Assembly: GCF_013403955.1 (NCBI RefSeq)
Contig: NZ_JABFDG010000001.1
Span: 992,001-1,056,000, forward strand
Origin: Winogradskyella vidalii
Lineage (GTDB): Bacteria > Bacteroidota > Bacteroidia > Flavobacteriales > Flavobacteriaceae
Direction: 5' to 3'
DNA: 64,000 bases
How positions within the stretch are numbered: position 1 is the first letter of the stretch; the number at the start of each line of letters is the position of its first letter. Both the position numbers and the translations under genes were made by a program. Under the pieces are notes generated by a model that worked only from the letters and a program-made list of their open reading frames with translations, was not told where the DNA came from and ran no database searches. Below, one piece after another: positions 36,320-45,721 of the stretch.

Positions 36320-36703
36320 TTATTTTTTAATAACGTTTTTAATGACACTTATTTGTTTACAAGTAAATTTAATGTAGTACATCCCCTCTTTTAAAGGACC
36401 AAGGTCTATAGCACCTTCATCGTACATATTAACTTTGTAATGGTTACCGTAAATATCATAAACACTAATTTTGAATTTTTGACATGCATCGGCAACTTTA
36501 AAGTAAACTACACCTTGGGTGTAAGTTGGGTAAACTTTTACTGGATCATTATTGTTAACAGCATTAGATGTGTTTACAAATGATGAACTGTCTGTCGACA
36601 AAGAAACAGTTGGTGAGTCAAAACTGTTAGTAACAGTTGATTTTGTTTGTGCGGTTGATACCATTGCGCAAATGGTAAATACAAGTAGTAATTTAAATTT
36701 CAT
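36320..36703 (-). CDS. Short exported protein consisting mainly of a T9SS type A sorting domain
   Basis: 127 residues. A signal peptide (MKFKLLLVFTICAMVSTAQ) is followed by about 35 Ser/Thr/Asn-rich residues and then a C-terminal domain of about 75 residues (KVYPTYTQGVVYFKV, ISVYDIYGNHYKV, IDLGPLKEGMYYIKF, ending NVIKK) with the pattern of the type A (Por_Secre_tail) sorting signal recognised by the type IX secretion system. There is no room for a separate functional domain. It could be a minimal cargo, a remnant of a larger protein, or a surface peptide. PorX at 7351-8898 fits a genome with T9SS. Confidence 0.75.
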   Translation of the reverse strand: MKFKLLLVFTICAMVSTAQTKSTVTNSFDSPTVSLSTDSSSFVNTSNAVNNNDPVKVYPTYTQGVVYFKVADACQKFKISVYDIYGNHYKVNMYDEGAIDLGPLKEGMYYIKFTCKQISVIKNVIKK

Positions 36704-37020
36704 AAGTTAAGGTTTTAAATAAATTTGGGTTAAAATATTATTATGCTGTAAACATATGAAAATAAATGATTAAACCAAAAAATAAGGTAAAATTACTTAC
36801 ATTTTTGTGCTTTTTGCCGGATTTTAACGCATTCTAAAGGGGTTTTTGAGTGGCTAGAGGTTGTTTTATGGTATTATATTGAGTTTCAATGAACTGAATA
36901 AAGTCAAATAATTGATTGCTTATTCATAGTATAACCTGCTAAAATGATTGGGAGCTATAAAAAGAAGTTTTATTTTTTAGCCTAATTGTAATTCATAATA
37001 TAATCAAATTTGAAACAAAA

Positions 37021-37052
37021 AAAATCCTGATGAGTTGTCATCAGGATTTTTA
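37021..37052 (-). terminator. Intrinsic terminator of secA
   Basis: A perfect 14-bp stem, AAAAATCCTGATGA / TCATCAGGATTTTT, with a GTTG loop and T-tract on the minus strand. Confidence 0.92.
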
Positions 37053-37070
37053 GATTATAGATTTATAGAC

Positions 37071-37095
37071 ACTTCGACTGCGCTCAGTGTGACAA
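37071..37095. repeat. REP-like palindromic element
   Basis: CACTTCGACTGCGCTCAGTG followed by TGACA. This short GC-rich palindrome is a widely dispersed intergenic repeat in flavobacteria, to my knowledge; it lies just after the secA stop codon and before its terminator. Other repeat-like palindromes lie at 41880-42006 and 43672-43753. Confidence 0.6.
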
Positions 37096-37100
37096 TGGTT

Positions 37101-40100
37101 TTACTCAACAAGGACCCATTCGCCTTTTTCAATTAAAGGAATGGCTTGTTTGTACTTTACAGTTTTATTCTCTCCACTCATAACATGTTTAATCGTCACT
37201 TTGTCATTACGACCAATTTTTGGCTGCTCTCTAACAATAGTTTCAACAACTTGTTGCTGTTGTCGCGAAGCATTTTCACCAGCTTGTCTACTTTGAGAAG
37301 CACGTTCATCTAAATTTTGAATCTCATCTTTTTGAGTTTCTAATTTTTCTTGTTTACGTTGTTTTGCTTCTTGAATAGTATTTGCAGTTTCTTGAGGGAT
37401 TTCTCCTTTAAATAAGAATGAGATTACATCTTTATTTACTTGGTCAATCATTAGTTTAAATAACTCAAAAGACTCGAACTTATAAATTAACAATGGATCT
37501 TTTTGTTCGTGAACCGCTAATTGCACTGACTGCTTTAACTCATCCATTTTACGTAAGTGAGTTTTCCAAGCATCATCAACAATGGCTAATGTAATGTTCT
37601 TTTCAAAATCATTAATTAACTGCGTTCCTTTAGTTTCGTATGCTTTTTCTAAATCGGTTACAACCTGAAGGTTTTTAACACCATCTGTAAACGGCACAAC
37701 TATTCTTTTAAATTTATCGCGTTGCGTGTTGTACACGTTTTCAATAACAGGAAATGCTAAATCTGCAGCACGTTGCATTTTTTCTCTATAGTGCTTAAAA
37801 GCGGCTTTATAGATGATACCAGAAATCTCAGTCGCATTCTTTTTACCAAATTCAGCTTCAGTAATAGGCGATTCCATTGAGAAATAACGAATCAATTCAA
37901 ATTCAAAATTCTTATAATCGTTAGCATTTTTATTGGTTTCAGCAATACCTTCCGACGTATCAAAAATCATGTTGGCTAAATCCACTCTAAGACGTTCACC
38001 GTGTAAGGCATTACGACGACGCTTGTAAATTACTTCACGTTGCGCATTCATAACATCATCATATTCTAATAGACGCTTACGAACACCAAAGTTATTTTCT
38101 TCAACTTTTTTCTGTGCACGCTCAATCGATTTTGAAATCATACCATGTTGAATAACTTCACCTTCTTTTAAGCCCATTCTATCCATCATCTTAGCAATAC
38201 GCTCAGAACCAAATAAACGCATCAAGTTATCTTCTAGAGACACGTAAAATTGTGAACTTCCTGGATCTCCCTGACGACCAGCTCTACCACGTAACTGTCT
38301 ATCTACACGACGCGAATCGTGACGTTCAGTACCAACAATGGCTAAACCTCCTGCTTTTTTAACTTCATCACTTAATTTAATATCGGTACCACGACCAGCC
38401 ATATTTGTGGCAATAGTCACTTGGCCAGCATTACCAGCTTGTGCAACAATATCAGCTTCTTTTTTATGTTGTTTCGCATTTAAGACGTTATGACTAATTT
38501 TACGAATGCTAAGCATTTTTCCTAAAAGCTCTGAAATTTCTACATTGGTTGTACCAATTAAAACAGGTCTTCCGGCTTCTGCTAACGCAGTAACTTCGTC
38601 AATAACGGCATTGTATTTTTCTCGCTTCGTTTTATAAACTAAATCGTCTCTATCATCTCTAGCGATTGGTCTGTTGGTTGGAATTTCTACCACATCTAAT
38701 TTATAGATTTCCCAAAGTTCACCAGCTTCTGTAACCGCTGTACCTGTCATACCAGAGAGTTTACGGTACATTCTAAAGTAATTTTGAAGTGTTACAGTTG
38801 CAAAGGTTTGTGTTGCCGCTTCAATTTTTACATTTTCTTTAGCTTCAATAGCTTGGTGTAGTCCGTCTGAATAACGACGCCCATCCATAATACGACCCGT
38901 TTGCTCATCGACAATCATAACTTTGTTGTCCATAACAACATATTGATTGTCTTTTTCGAATAGGGCGTAGGCTTTTAAAAGTTGATTTAACGTATGAATA
39001 CGTTCAGATTTTACACCGAAATCTCTGAATAAATCTTCTTTTAAATTCGCTTCTTCTTCAGAGGATAAGCCTTTGTTTTCAATCTTAGCGATTTCTGTTC
39101 CCATTTCTGGCATCACAAAGAAGTTGGGGTCATCTTCACCGGATAAGAACTCAACTCCTTTATCAGATAATTCCACTTGATTGTTTTTTTCATCAATCAC
39201 ATAATAAAGTTCTGCATCTACTAAAGGCATCTCTCTATTGTTATCTTGCATGTAGTGATTCTCGGTTTTTTGAAGCAATTGCTTAATACCTTCTTCACTT
39301 AAGTATTTAATTAAAGCTTTATTTTTAGGAATACCTCTGTAAGCTCTTAATAGTTGGAAGCCCCCTTCTTTAGTGTCACCTGCAGCAATTAATTTCTTTG
39401 CTTCGGCTAAAACACCAACTAAATATTTACGTTGTACTTCTTCAATCTGTTGCACTTTTGGTTTAAGCGCATCAAACTCGTGTTCATCTCCTCTTGGAAC
39501 TGGACCAGAAATAATTAAAGGGGTACGTGCATCATCAACTAATACAGAATCCACCTCATCGACAATAGCGAAATGATGTGGACGTTGAACTAAATCATCT
39601 GGCGAATGTGCCATGTTATCACGTAAATAATCAAAACCGAATTCGTTATTAGTTCCGTAAGTAATATCTGCGTTATAAGCTTTACGACGTGCATCTGAAT
39701 TAGGTTGGTGATAATCAATACAGTCGATACTCATACCATGAAACTGAAAGATTGGAGCCATCCATGCGCTATCACGTTTGGCCAAGTAATCGTTGACTGT
39801 TACCAAGTGAACGCCTTTACCAGCCAAAGCATTTAAATATACTGGAAGCGTTGCGACTAATGTTTTACCTTCACCAGTTTGCATCTCTGCAATTTTTCCT
39901 TGGTGCATAGCAATACCACCAATAAGTTGAACATCGTAGTGTACCATGTCCCAAGTAATTGGTTTTCCTGCAGCATCCCAAGAATTGGCCCAAATGGCTT
40001 GTTCGCCGTCTAAAGTCACGTAATCGTGTTCACCAGAAATTTCTCGGTCAAAAGCATTTGCAGTGACAGGAATTTCTGTGTTATGAACAAAACGTTTAGC

Positions 40101-40457
40101 GGTTTCTTTAACCACAGCGAAAGCTTCAGGAAGAATGTCGTTTAAAACATCTTCAGTAACTTTATAGATGTCATCATCAATTTTATCGACTTCGAGATAG
40201 ATATCTTCACGTTCATCAATATCTTCAGTGATTTTAGCCTTTTCTAAAAGTTCTTCTTTTTTAGTGTTTAGTGGTTGCCTGGCTTCTGCAATCTTGGCTT
40301 TAAACTCAGCTGTTTTTGCTCTCAATTCATCATGCGACAAGGCTTCTAAAGCTTTCTCGAAAGTTTTTATTTTCTCAACAATAGGCTTAATAGCACCAAC
40401 GTCTTGTTTGGATTTGTCTCCAACAAAAACTTTTAGTACTTTATCTAAAAATGTCAT
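37101..40457 (-). CDS. secA: Preprotein translocase ATPase SecA
   Basis: 1118 residues, about 200 longer than E. coli SecA, as usual in Bacteroidota. Walker A lies in MQTGEGKTLVATLP (near residue 194), the DEAD-like box in VDEVDSVLVDDARTPLI, and the second ATPase domain in VTIATNMAGRGTDIKL and RGRAGRQGDPG. An insertion of about 100 residues between Walker A and the preprotein crosslinking region (LKPKVQQIEEVQRKYLV...) is the extra mass. The C-terminus ends in a linker and KGEWVLVE without the Cys-rich zinc motif that binds SecB. It drives export through SecYEG. Confidence 0.96.
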   Translation of the reverse strand: MTFLDKVLKVFVGDKSKQDVGAIKPIVEKIKTFEKALEALSHDELRAKTAEFKAKIAEARQPLNTKKEELLEKAKITEDIDEREDIYLEVDKIDDDIYKVTEDVLNDILPEAFAVVKETAKRFVHNTEIPVTANAFDREISGEHDYVTLDGEQAIWANSWDAAGKPITWDMVHYDVQLIGGIAMHQGKIAEMQTGEGKTLVATLPVYLNALAGKGVHLVTVNDYLAKRDSAWMAPIFQFHGMSIDCIDYHQPNSDARRKAYNADITYGTNNEFGFDYLRDNMAHSPDDLVQRPHHFAIVDEVDSVLVDDARTPLIISGPVPRGDEHEFDALKPKVQQIEEVQRKYLVGVLAEAKKLIAAGDTKEGGFQLLRAYRGIPKNKALIKYLSEEGIKQLLQKTENHYMQDNNREMPLVDAELYYVIDEKNNQVELSDKGVEFLSGEDDPNFFVMPEMGTEIAKIENKGLSSEEEANLKEDLFRDFGVKSERIHTLNQLLKAYALFEKDNQYVVMDNKVMIVDEQTGRIMDGRRYSDGLHQAIEAKENVKIEAATQTFATVTLQNYFRMYRKLSGMTGTAVTEAGELWEIYKLDVVEIPTNRPIARDDRDDLVYKTKREKYNAVIDEVTALAEAGRPVLIGTTNVEISELLGKMLSIRKISHNVLNAKQHKKEADIVAQAGNAGQVTIATNMAGRGTDIKLSDEVKKAGGLAIVGTERHDSRRVDRQLRGRAGRQGDPGSSQFYVSLEDNLMRLFGSERIAKMMDRMGLKEGEVIQHGMISKSIERAQKKVEENNFGVRKRLLEYDDVMNAQREVIYKRRRNALHGERLRVDLANMIFDTSEGIAETNKNANDYKNFEFELIRYFSMESPITEAEFGKKNATEISGIIYKAAFKHYREKMQRAADLAFPVIENVYNTQRDKFKRIVVPFTDGVKNLQVVTDLEKAYETKGTQLINDFEKNITLAIVDDAWKTHLRKMDELKQSVQLAVHEQKDPLLIYKFESFELFKLMIDQVNKDVISFLFKGEIPQETANTIQEAKQRKQEKLETQKDEIQNLDERASQSRQAGENASRQQQQVVETIVREQPKIGRNDKVTIKHVMSGENKTVKYKQAIPLIEKGEWVLVE

Positions 40458-40758
40458 ATTCGGTATTTTGTAATGGATTGAATGGTTTCAATCTTTTTTT
40501 TGTTAATTTCAGTTAGATTTAAAAATAATTATCAACATTAAGCTATTATTGTTGAGTTATATTTAAATTTTTAAAATAAGATTTAGAGGTCGTTTATATT
40601 TAAAACACCCCTAAAGTCCTTTAAAAGGGACAATCTTTGAGTTGTAAATTATTTAATTCTGATACTTTTTTAATTTCAAATTAAAAAAGCATCCGAAAAT
40701 AAAAAAAGTCTCTCAGTTATAGTAACGCAAGAGACTTTTTTTATAATTATTTTATATG
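40458..40758. other. 301-bp gap upstream of secA
   Basis: Contains the terminator of the DUF2795 gene (40701-40742) and about 240 bp of AT-rich leader or promoter DNA of secA in which no TAnnTTTG motif stands out. Confidence 0.4.
40701..40742 (-). terminator. Intrinsic terminator of the DUF2795 gene
   Basis: AAAAAAAGTCTCT pairs perfectly with AGAGACTTTTTTT across a 16-nt loop; T-tract on the minus strand 17 bp after the stop. Confidence 0.85.
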
Positions 40759-40980
40759 TTAGTATTCATCCTCATTCCAGAGGTAATCTTCGTCAGTTGG
40801 ATAATCTGGCCAAATTTCTTCAATAGAGTCGTATGAATCTCCTTCATCTTCTATTGCTTGTAAATTTTCAACAACTTCTAAAGGGGCTCCTGTTCTAATG
40901 GCGTAGTCAATAAGCTCATCTTTGGTTGCTGGCCAAGGCGCATCACTTAAATAAGATGCTAATTCTAATGTCCAATACAT
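40759..40980 (-). CDS. DUF2795 small acidic protein
   Basis: 73 residues. The N-terminal half (LELASYLSDAPWPATKDELIDYAIRTGAPLEV region) matches DUF2795, a helical domain of unknown function in many bacteria; the C-terminal half is very acidic (DEGDSYDSIEEIWPDYPTDED). No membrane segment. Single gene with its own terminator. Confidence 0.8.
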   Translation of the reverse strand: MYWTLELASYLSDAPWPATKDELIDYAIRTGAPLEVVENLQAIEDEGDSYDSIEEIWPDYPTDEDYLWNEDEY

Positions 40981-41230
40981 AATTGCGTTGTAATTTTGTT
41001 TTTTGCAAAAATAATTTTTTAGTTGAACAATCCAAGAAAAAATTAAAGTAATTAATTCTTAAGTTATAGTATTTAATTTATCGGTCTTGCTGAACATTTA
41101 TATTTATGTACTTTGATTTATTCAAACTTCACTTATAAATGTTTAATCATTAATAGAAAGAACGTATAATTTTCAACTTTTGTTTCGGATAAAATTTTTG
41201 CGATTTCTAATCCTATTCTGATTTTGAGAT

Positions 41231-41806
41231 TTAAGATTCTTTTTTGGGAATCCACTTTACCTCTTCAGCGTTTAAATCATATGACAACTTCCGTGCCAAC
41301 ACAAAAAGGTAGTCAGATAGTCTATTGATGTACATCAAAGTTTCAGGTTGAAAAGGTTCTAATTCATTAAGATGTGATGCCAAACGCTCTGCTCTTCTGC
41401 AAACTGTGCGTGCTATGTGACAGAATGACACCGTTTGGTGACCACCTGGTAAAACAAAATGTGTCATTTGTGGAAGGCTGTCTTCCATGAGGTCCATTTC
41501 TTTTTCTAATTTCTCAATGTTTTCTTTAGAAATCTTAGGAATGTTTAGGCGGTCTTTTCCGCTTTTTAAAGTGGCTTTTTTAGGATCGGTTGCTAAAATA
41601 GCACCAACAGTAAATAATTGATCCTGAATCTCCATTAATGTATTTTTATATAATTGGTTGATATTTTGATCTCTAATTAAACCTATATAAGCGTTTAGCT
41701 CATCAATAGTGCCATAACTTTCAATTCTTATATGATGTTTAGGAACGCGTGTGCCCCCGAAGAGAGCAGTTGTGCCTTTATCGCCTGTTTTAGTATATAC
41801 TTTCAA
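41231..41806 (-). CDS. Cob(I)alamin adenosyltransferase, PduO type
   Basis: 191 residues. The N-terminus YTKTGDKGTTALFGGTRVPK is the ATP-binding signature of PduO/EutT-like ATP:cob(I)alamin adenosyltransferases; RIESYGTIDELNAYIGL and FCHIARTVCRRAERL complete the five-helix-bundle active site. It makes adenosylcobalamin for radical enzymes such as methylmalonyl-CoA mutase. No cobalamin genes lie nearby, so it may serve salvage. Start ATG at 41806 begins directly with the conserved MKVYTKTGDKG. Confidence 0.92.
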   Translation of the reverse strand: MKVYTKTGDKGTTALFGGTRVPKHHIRIESYGTIDELNAYIGLIRDQNINQLYKNTLMEIQDQLFTVGAILATDPKKATLKSGKDRLNIPKISKENIEKLEKEMDLMEDSLPQMTHFVLPGGHQTVSFCHIARTVCRRAERLASHLNELEPFQPETLMYINRLSDYLFVLARKLSYDLNAEEVKWIPKKES

Positions 41807-42113
41807 GATGTAGAAGTTTATTGTTTGAAGTGTAAAGTTAAGGATTTAGGTTTGAAGTGTGAAGCGTGATGTTTCAAGATTTTCCTCGAGAAGGCGCTAA
41901 GTAAAAGTGTAAAGTGAAAATCGGTTGAAATATGGTAATCTGTAGAAATGAAGAACTTATTAATAAGTAGATTGTCACTGCTAACTGGAATAATTAGCTT
42001 CGCAATGACCAAAAAAGTTTTAAAACATATTAAAATGAATATTTGTCTTTAATACCTAAAATTTGAATATTTAGAATATATGACTAAAACTGAGGCTTCG
42101 ATTGTAAATTTTT
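41807..42113. repeat. Repeat-rich intergenic region
   Basis: 307 bp without a gene. It contains two near-identical tracts GTTTGAAGTGT (about 41824 and 41848), a segment GAAGGCGCTAAG (41889-41900) that is the inverse of the CTTAGCGCCTTTG at 43734-43748, and TTGTCACTGC...GCTTCGCAATGACC (41969-42009). These match palindromic intergenic elements seen across flavobacterial genomes, to my knowledge. A 64-residue open frame on the minus strand inside it has no protein-like features. Confidence 0.5.
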
Positions 42114-42803
42114 TTAAGAATTAAATGTGTCACTTTCAATAATACCATCACGTAAACGAATGACACGTTTGGCATGAGCGGCAATGTCTTCTTCGTGAGT
42201 TACCATAATTACTGTGTTTCCTGCGGCGTGAATTTCGTCAAACAATTTCATGATTTCTACACCTGTTTTTGAGTCTAGGTTTCCTGTAGGCTCATCAGCA
42301 AGGATAATAGAAGGCTTGTTGACCAAAGCCCTACCTACGGCCACACGTTGTCTTTGTCCACCAGAAAGTTGGTTGGGTTTGTGGTCCATACGGTCAGCCA
42401 ACCCTACATCAGTTAAAACTTCGGTGGCGCGTTCTTCTCTTGCTTTTTTTGAAATTCCGGCATAAACCATTGGTAAAGCCACATTGTCTAGAGCTGTTGT
42501 TCTAGGTAATAAATTGAAGGTTTGGAAAACGAAACCAATTTCGGTATTTCTTATATCTGCTAGTTCGTCGTCAGACATTTGACTAACGTCATTACCGTTT
42601 AGATTATAAGAACCTCCTGTAGGTGTGTCTAAACAACCTAATAAATTCATGAGTGTTGATTTACCAGATCCGGAAGGTCCCATAATAGCGACATACTCAC
42701 CACGTTTTATGTCTAAATCAATGCCTTTTAAAACATGAACAACTTCTTGTCCTAATTTAAAATCTCTAATGATATTTCTAATTTCAATGACGTTGTTACT
42801 CAT
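42114..42803 (-). CDS. ABC transporter ATP-binding protein (LolD/MacB type)
   Basis: 229 residues from the ATG at 42803; an in-frame ATG 18 codons upstream adds a basic tail absent from relatives. Walker [14 protein letters not shown]-loop [10 protein letters not shown], signature [15 protein letters not shown], Walker [16 protein letters not shown] and switch His in THEEDI are intact. The [20 protein letters not shown] style is that of the LolD/MacB/FtsE group, which powers lipoprotein release or macrolide and peptide efflux. No cognate FtsX-like permease is adjacent, so its partner is encoded elsewhere. Confidence 0.88.
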   Translation of the reverse strand: MSNNVIEIRNIIRDFKLGQEVVHVLKGIDLDIKRGEYVAIMGPSGSGKSTLMNLLGCLDTPTGGSYNLNGNDVSQMSDDELADIRNTEIGFVFQTFNLLPRTTALDNVALPMVYAGISKKAREERATEVLTDVGLADRMDHKPNQLSGGQRQRVAVGRALVNKPSIILADEPTGNLDSKTGVEIMKLFDEIHAAGNTVIMVTHEEDIAAHAKRVIRLRDGIIESDTFNS

Positions 42804-42882
42804 AAATAATAGCTGTTTTAATCGATATCTTTTGCAAGATAAAAATCGTTTCTTCAAATAAGACGTTAAAGTTACAAACTTG

Positions 42883-43653
42883 TTACATTCTAATTTTAAA
42901 ATGTTCTTTGACTTGCTCTCTCCTGAAAAATACGAAGCCTAAATGGAAGGTGTCAACGGTTACTGTTACGGACTTGTGATTTTTAATATATTCCCAGGCT
43001 TCGGTCATGCCTTTAGACCAATAAATGTCATCAAAAACAAAAACAGTGTCATTATGAACTTTAGGTAGTAAAGCTTTAAAATATTGAATGGTAGCTGTTT
43101 TATTATGGTGTCCATCGAAGAAGACAAAATCAAAATTATTATTTTTTAAGTTGGGAATTTCATTGGTGAAACTTCCTGTTATGAATTCAACATTTTTAAT
43201 CCTATGATGATGTAGCTGTGATTGTGCAAAAGCAGAGGTGTTTAAACAGCCTTCAATGGTAATAATTTTAGCTTTTGAGTCTGCTAATGATAGCGCATAA
43301 GTGCCCATACCCAATGAAGTTCCTAATTCTAGTATGTTTTTAAAATTTAAATATTTTGACAATCTATATAGTAGTTTGGCATCTTTTTTTGAACTACTAG
43401 AGGTTTTTACCATTTTAGAGACTTTCCGTTGATTCGCATCTAAGGTTCTGGAGCCTTCACCTAAGTCTTTAATCTGAAGCGTTACATTTGAATTTAATAA
43501 CTCCGTTTTATATTGAGCGAGTTTTTTATAGTCTTCAAATTTCGTTTTGTTATAAAGACATTTAGTCACAAAATTATAGACAAAAGGAGAGTGGACTCCA
43601 TGTTGATTGGAGGCTTTTGATAGGAATTTTATGTAGGCTTTTATTTGGTACAC
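42883..43653 (-). CDS. SAM-dependent methyltransferase, class I
   Basis: 256 residues if translation starts at the GTG at 43653 ([13 protein letters not shown]). The longer frame to an ATG at 43701 (272 residues) reads into the palindromic repeat element at 43672-43753 and is probably spurious at its N-terminus. The SAM motif I is [16 protein letters not shown], with the acidic end of strand 2 in IITIEG and [10 protein letters not shown] as motif IV. The opening [17 protein letters not shown] is a conserved N-terminal feature of a Bacteroidota methyltransferase family. Substrate unknown. Confidence 0.75.
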   Translation of the reverse strand: MYQIKAYIKFLSKASNQHGVHSPFVYNFVTKCLYNKTKFEDYKKLAQYKTELLNSNVTLQIKDLGEGSRTLDANQRKVSKMVKTSSSSKKDAKLLYRLSKYLNFKNILELGTSLGMGTYALSLADSKAKIITIEGCLNTSAFAQSQLHHHRIKNVEFITGSFTNEIPNLKNNNFDFVFFDGHHNKTATIQYFKALLPKVHNDTVFVFDDIYWSKGMTEAWEYIKNHKSVTVTVDTFHLGFVFFRREQVKEHFKIRM

Positions 43654-43671
43654 TTTATCAGTTTCAAAGTT

Positions 43672-43753
43672 TCTTTCTCTCGTAAAGGCACTAAATAGCA
43701 AAGAAAAAGAAATTACTCACCTTAAGCTTTACGTCTTAGCGCCTTTGAGAGGC
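43672..43753. repeat. REP-like imperfect palindrome
   Basis: Left arm TCTCGTAAAGGCACTAAAT...CAAAG and right arm CTTTACGTCTTAGCGCCTTTGAGAG are inverted repeats around a central region of about 30 nt. It fills the whole gap between the methyltransferase and uup-like genes. A related half-copy lies at 41880-41910. The AGGCGCTAAGACG core is a known type of dispersed element in flavobacteria, to my knowledge. Confidence 0.6.
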
Positions 43754-43755
43754 TT

Positions 43756-45618
43756 CTAATCTTCTAACTTTTCAGCTAACTCAAACCATCGCATTTCTTT
43801 TTCTGCAATGGTATCGATAATAACTTGAAGTTTATCGGAGAGTTTATTAATCTCCACTTGTGATAAATCAGGGTTAAGAAATTTTGCTTCCATTGCAGTT
43901 TTATCCAATTCTAGTGAGCGAATTTTAGATTCTAAATTTTTGTATTCTTTTTGCTCGTTGTAATCTAATTTTTTTGCTTCATTTTGCTTAACTGCTTTAG
44001 TGTTTTCTACTTTTTCAGTAGTTTCTATTTGTTTGGGTTGGCTACTGTCATAAGCTCTAAAATCGGAATAGTTGCCAGGGAAATCATCTACAACACCTTC
44101 GCCTCTAAACACAAACATGTGATCCACAATTTTGTCCATAAAATAACGGTCGTGAGAAACGACTAGAAGTACGCCTGGAAAATCCATTAAGAAATCTTCG
44201 AGGACATTTAGAGTTACAATATCTAAATCGTTTGTAGGCTCATCGAGAATTAAAACATTTGGATTTTGAATTAAAACCGTACAAAGGTAAAGGCGTTTTT
44301 GTTCGCCGCCACTTAACTTTTCAACAAAATCCCATTGTTTTTTTCGGTTGAATAAAAAGCGCTCCAATAATTGCTGCGCACTAATTTGGCGGCCTTTGGC
44401 TAAAGGGATATAATCACCAAATTCCTTAATCACATCAATGACCTTTTGATTGGGTTTGGCGTTGATGCCACCTTGCGTATAATAACCGATTTTAACGGTC
44501 TCTCCAATGACAATTTTACCAGCATCGGGTTGAAGGGTTTGCGTTAGTAAATTGAGAAAAGTAGATTTTCCGGTTCCGTTTTTTCCAATAATACCTATGC
44601 GTTCGCCTTTTTTGAAGGTGTATTCAAAACCGTCTAAAATCGTTTTATCTTTAAAAGACTTAGAGACGTTATGAAACTCTATAATTTTACTCCCAAGGCG
44701 CTCCATGTTAATTTCTAGTTGCACTTGGTGGTCGTTTCGTCTTTTATGTGCTTTAGATTTTATTTCAGAAAAATCATCAATTCTACTTTTAGATTTTGTG
44801 GTACGTGCTTTAGGTTGGCGACGCATCCAATCGAGTTCTTTTTTGTAGAGTTGTTTGGCTTTGCCAACTTCGGTGGCTTGGTTTTCAATGCGTGCTTCTT
44901 TCTTTTCTAAGTAGTAGGAGTAATTTCCTTTATAAGTAAATAATTCACCCTCGTCTAATTCTATAATTTCATTACAAACCCGTTCTAAAAAATAACGGTC
45001 GTGTGTGACCATAAAAAGGGTTTGTTGAGTTTTAGCAAAATAATCCTCTAACCATTCAATCATTTCTAAATCGAGGTGGTTGGTAGGTTCATCTAAGATT
45101 AAAATGTCGGGTTTGCTTAAGAGAGCTTGCGCTAAGGCTAAACGTTTTTTTTGCCCACCAGAAAGTGTTTTTACTTTAATGGTAAGGTCATCGAGTTTTA
45201 ACTGTGATAAAGTTTGTTGGTATTGGGTTTCAAATTCCCATGCATTATGGCGATCCATACCTTCAAAAGCTTTTTGGTAAGCTTCGGTGTCTTCAGGGGT
45301 TTTTAGAGCATGTTCATAAGCTTCAATAATTTTAAGCACAGGAATGTCTGAAGCAAAAATAGTTTCTTCAAGTGTAAGGTTAGGGTCTAAATCGGGTTCT
45401 TGATCTAAGAAAGCTAATCGCAGTCCTTTTCTAATAACGATTTGTCCATCGTCGGGAGTGTCTTTTCCTGCTAAAATATTAAGTATGGAGGTTTTTCCAC
45501 TTCCATTTTTGGCTACAAAAGCAATTTTTTGATCTTTATGGATGCTAAAAGATAAGTCCTTAAAGAGAACTAATTCGCCATAAGATTTAGATATGTTTTC
45601 AACGTTGAGGTAATTCAA
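43756..45618 (-). CDS. ABC-F family ATPase, Uup-like
   Basis: 620 residues with two ABC domains and no membrane segment. Domain 1: Walker A AKNGSGKTSILN, signature LSGGQKKRLALAQAL, Walker B LILDEPTNHLDL. Domain 2: GKNGTGKSTFLN, LSGGEQKRLYLC, LILDEPTNDLDI. The linker between them has the basic P-site tRNA-interaction motif region (KELDWMRRQPKARTTKSKSR), and a C-terminal coiled coil (about 560-620, QKEYKNLESKIRSLELDKT) is typical of Uup. Such proteins act on ribosomes or on branched DNA. Divergent from the capsule locus. Confidence 0.9.
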   Translation of the reverse strand: MNYLNVENISKSYGELVLFKDLSFSIHKDQKIAFVAKNGSGKTSILNILAGKDTPDDGQIVIRKGLRLAFLDQEPDLDPNLTLEETIFASDIPVLKIIEAYEHALKTPEDTEAYQKAFEGMDRHNAWEFETQYQQTLSQLKLDDLTIKVKTLSGGQKKRLALAQALLSKPDILILDEPTNHLDLEMIEWLEDYFAKTQQTLFMVTHDRYFLERVCNEIIELDEGELFTYKGNYSYYLEKKEARIENQATEVGKAKQLYKKELDWMRRQPKARTTKSKSRIDDFSEIKSKAHKRRNDHQVQLEINMERLGSKIIEFHNVSKSFKDKTILDGFEYTFKKGERIGIIGKNGTGKSTFLNLLTQTLQPDAGKIVIGETVKIGYYTQGGINAKPNQKVIDVIKEFGDYIPLAKGRQISAQQLLERFLFNRKKQWDFVEKLSGGEQKRLYLCTVLIQNPNVLILDEPTNDLDIVTLNVLEDFLMDFPGVLLVVSHDRYFMDKIVDHMFVFRGEGVVDDFPGNYSDFRAYDSSQPKQIETTEKVENTKAVKQNEAKKLDYNEQKEYKNLESKIRSLELDKTAMEAKFLNPDLSQVEINKLSDKLQVIIDTIAEKEMRWFELAEKLED

Positions 45619-45669
45619 ACTGATTTTTTTTTATAAGATTGGAAATAAACCAAAAACAAAAGTAATTGT

Positions 45670-45699
45670 TTTGTTATTACTATTGATACATTATATTTG
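45670..45699 (+). promoter_or_regulatory. Bacteroidota-type promoter of the polysaccharide locus
   Basis: TTTG (45670-45673), 18 nt, TATATTTG (45692-45699): both boxes match the TTTG/TAnnTTTG consensus at the right spacing. The start codon of the export lipoprotein is 22 nt downstream, and no other strong promoter is seen for several kb. Confidence 0.65.
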
Positions 45700-45721
45700 T
45701 CTTTTAAGATCTATTATATAT

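Larger units (their letters stand above)
36704..37100. other. 397-bp gap with secA terminator and REP-like element
   Basis: Holds the terminator at 37021-37052 and the palindrome at 37071-37095. The remaining ~300 bp upstream of the T9SS mini-protein gene are AT-rich, with no ORF and no clear promoter motif that I can support. Confidence 0.4.

Noticed and set aside
41818-42012. 64-residue minus-strand ORF
   Set aside because: It lies entirely within repeat-rich intergenic DNA and shows no domain or start context.
43654-43701. N-terminal extension of the methyltransferase
   Set aside because: The extra 16 codons come from the palindromic repeat element at 43672-43753; the conserved part starts at the GTG at 43653.
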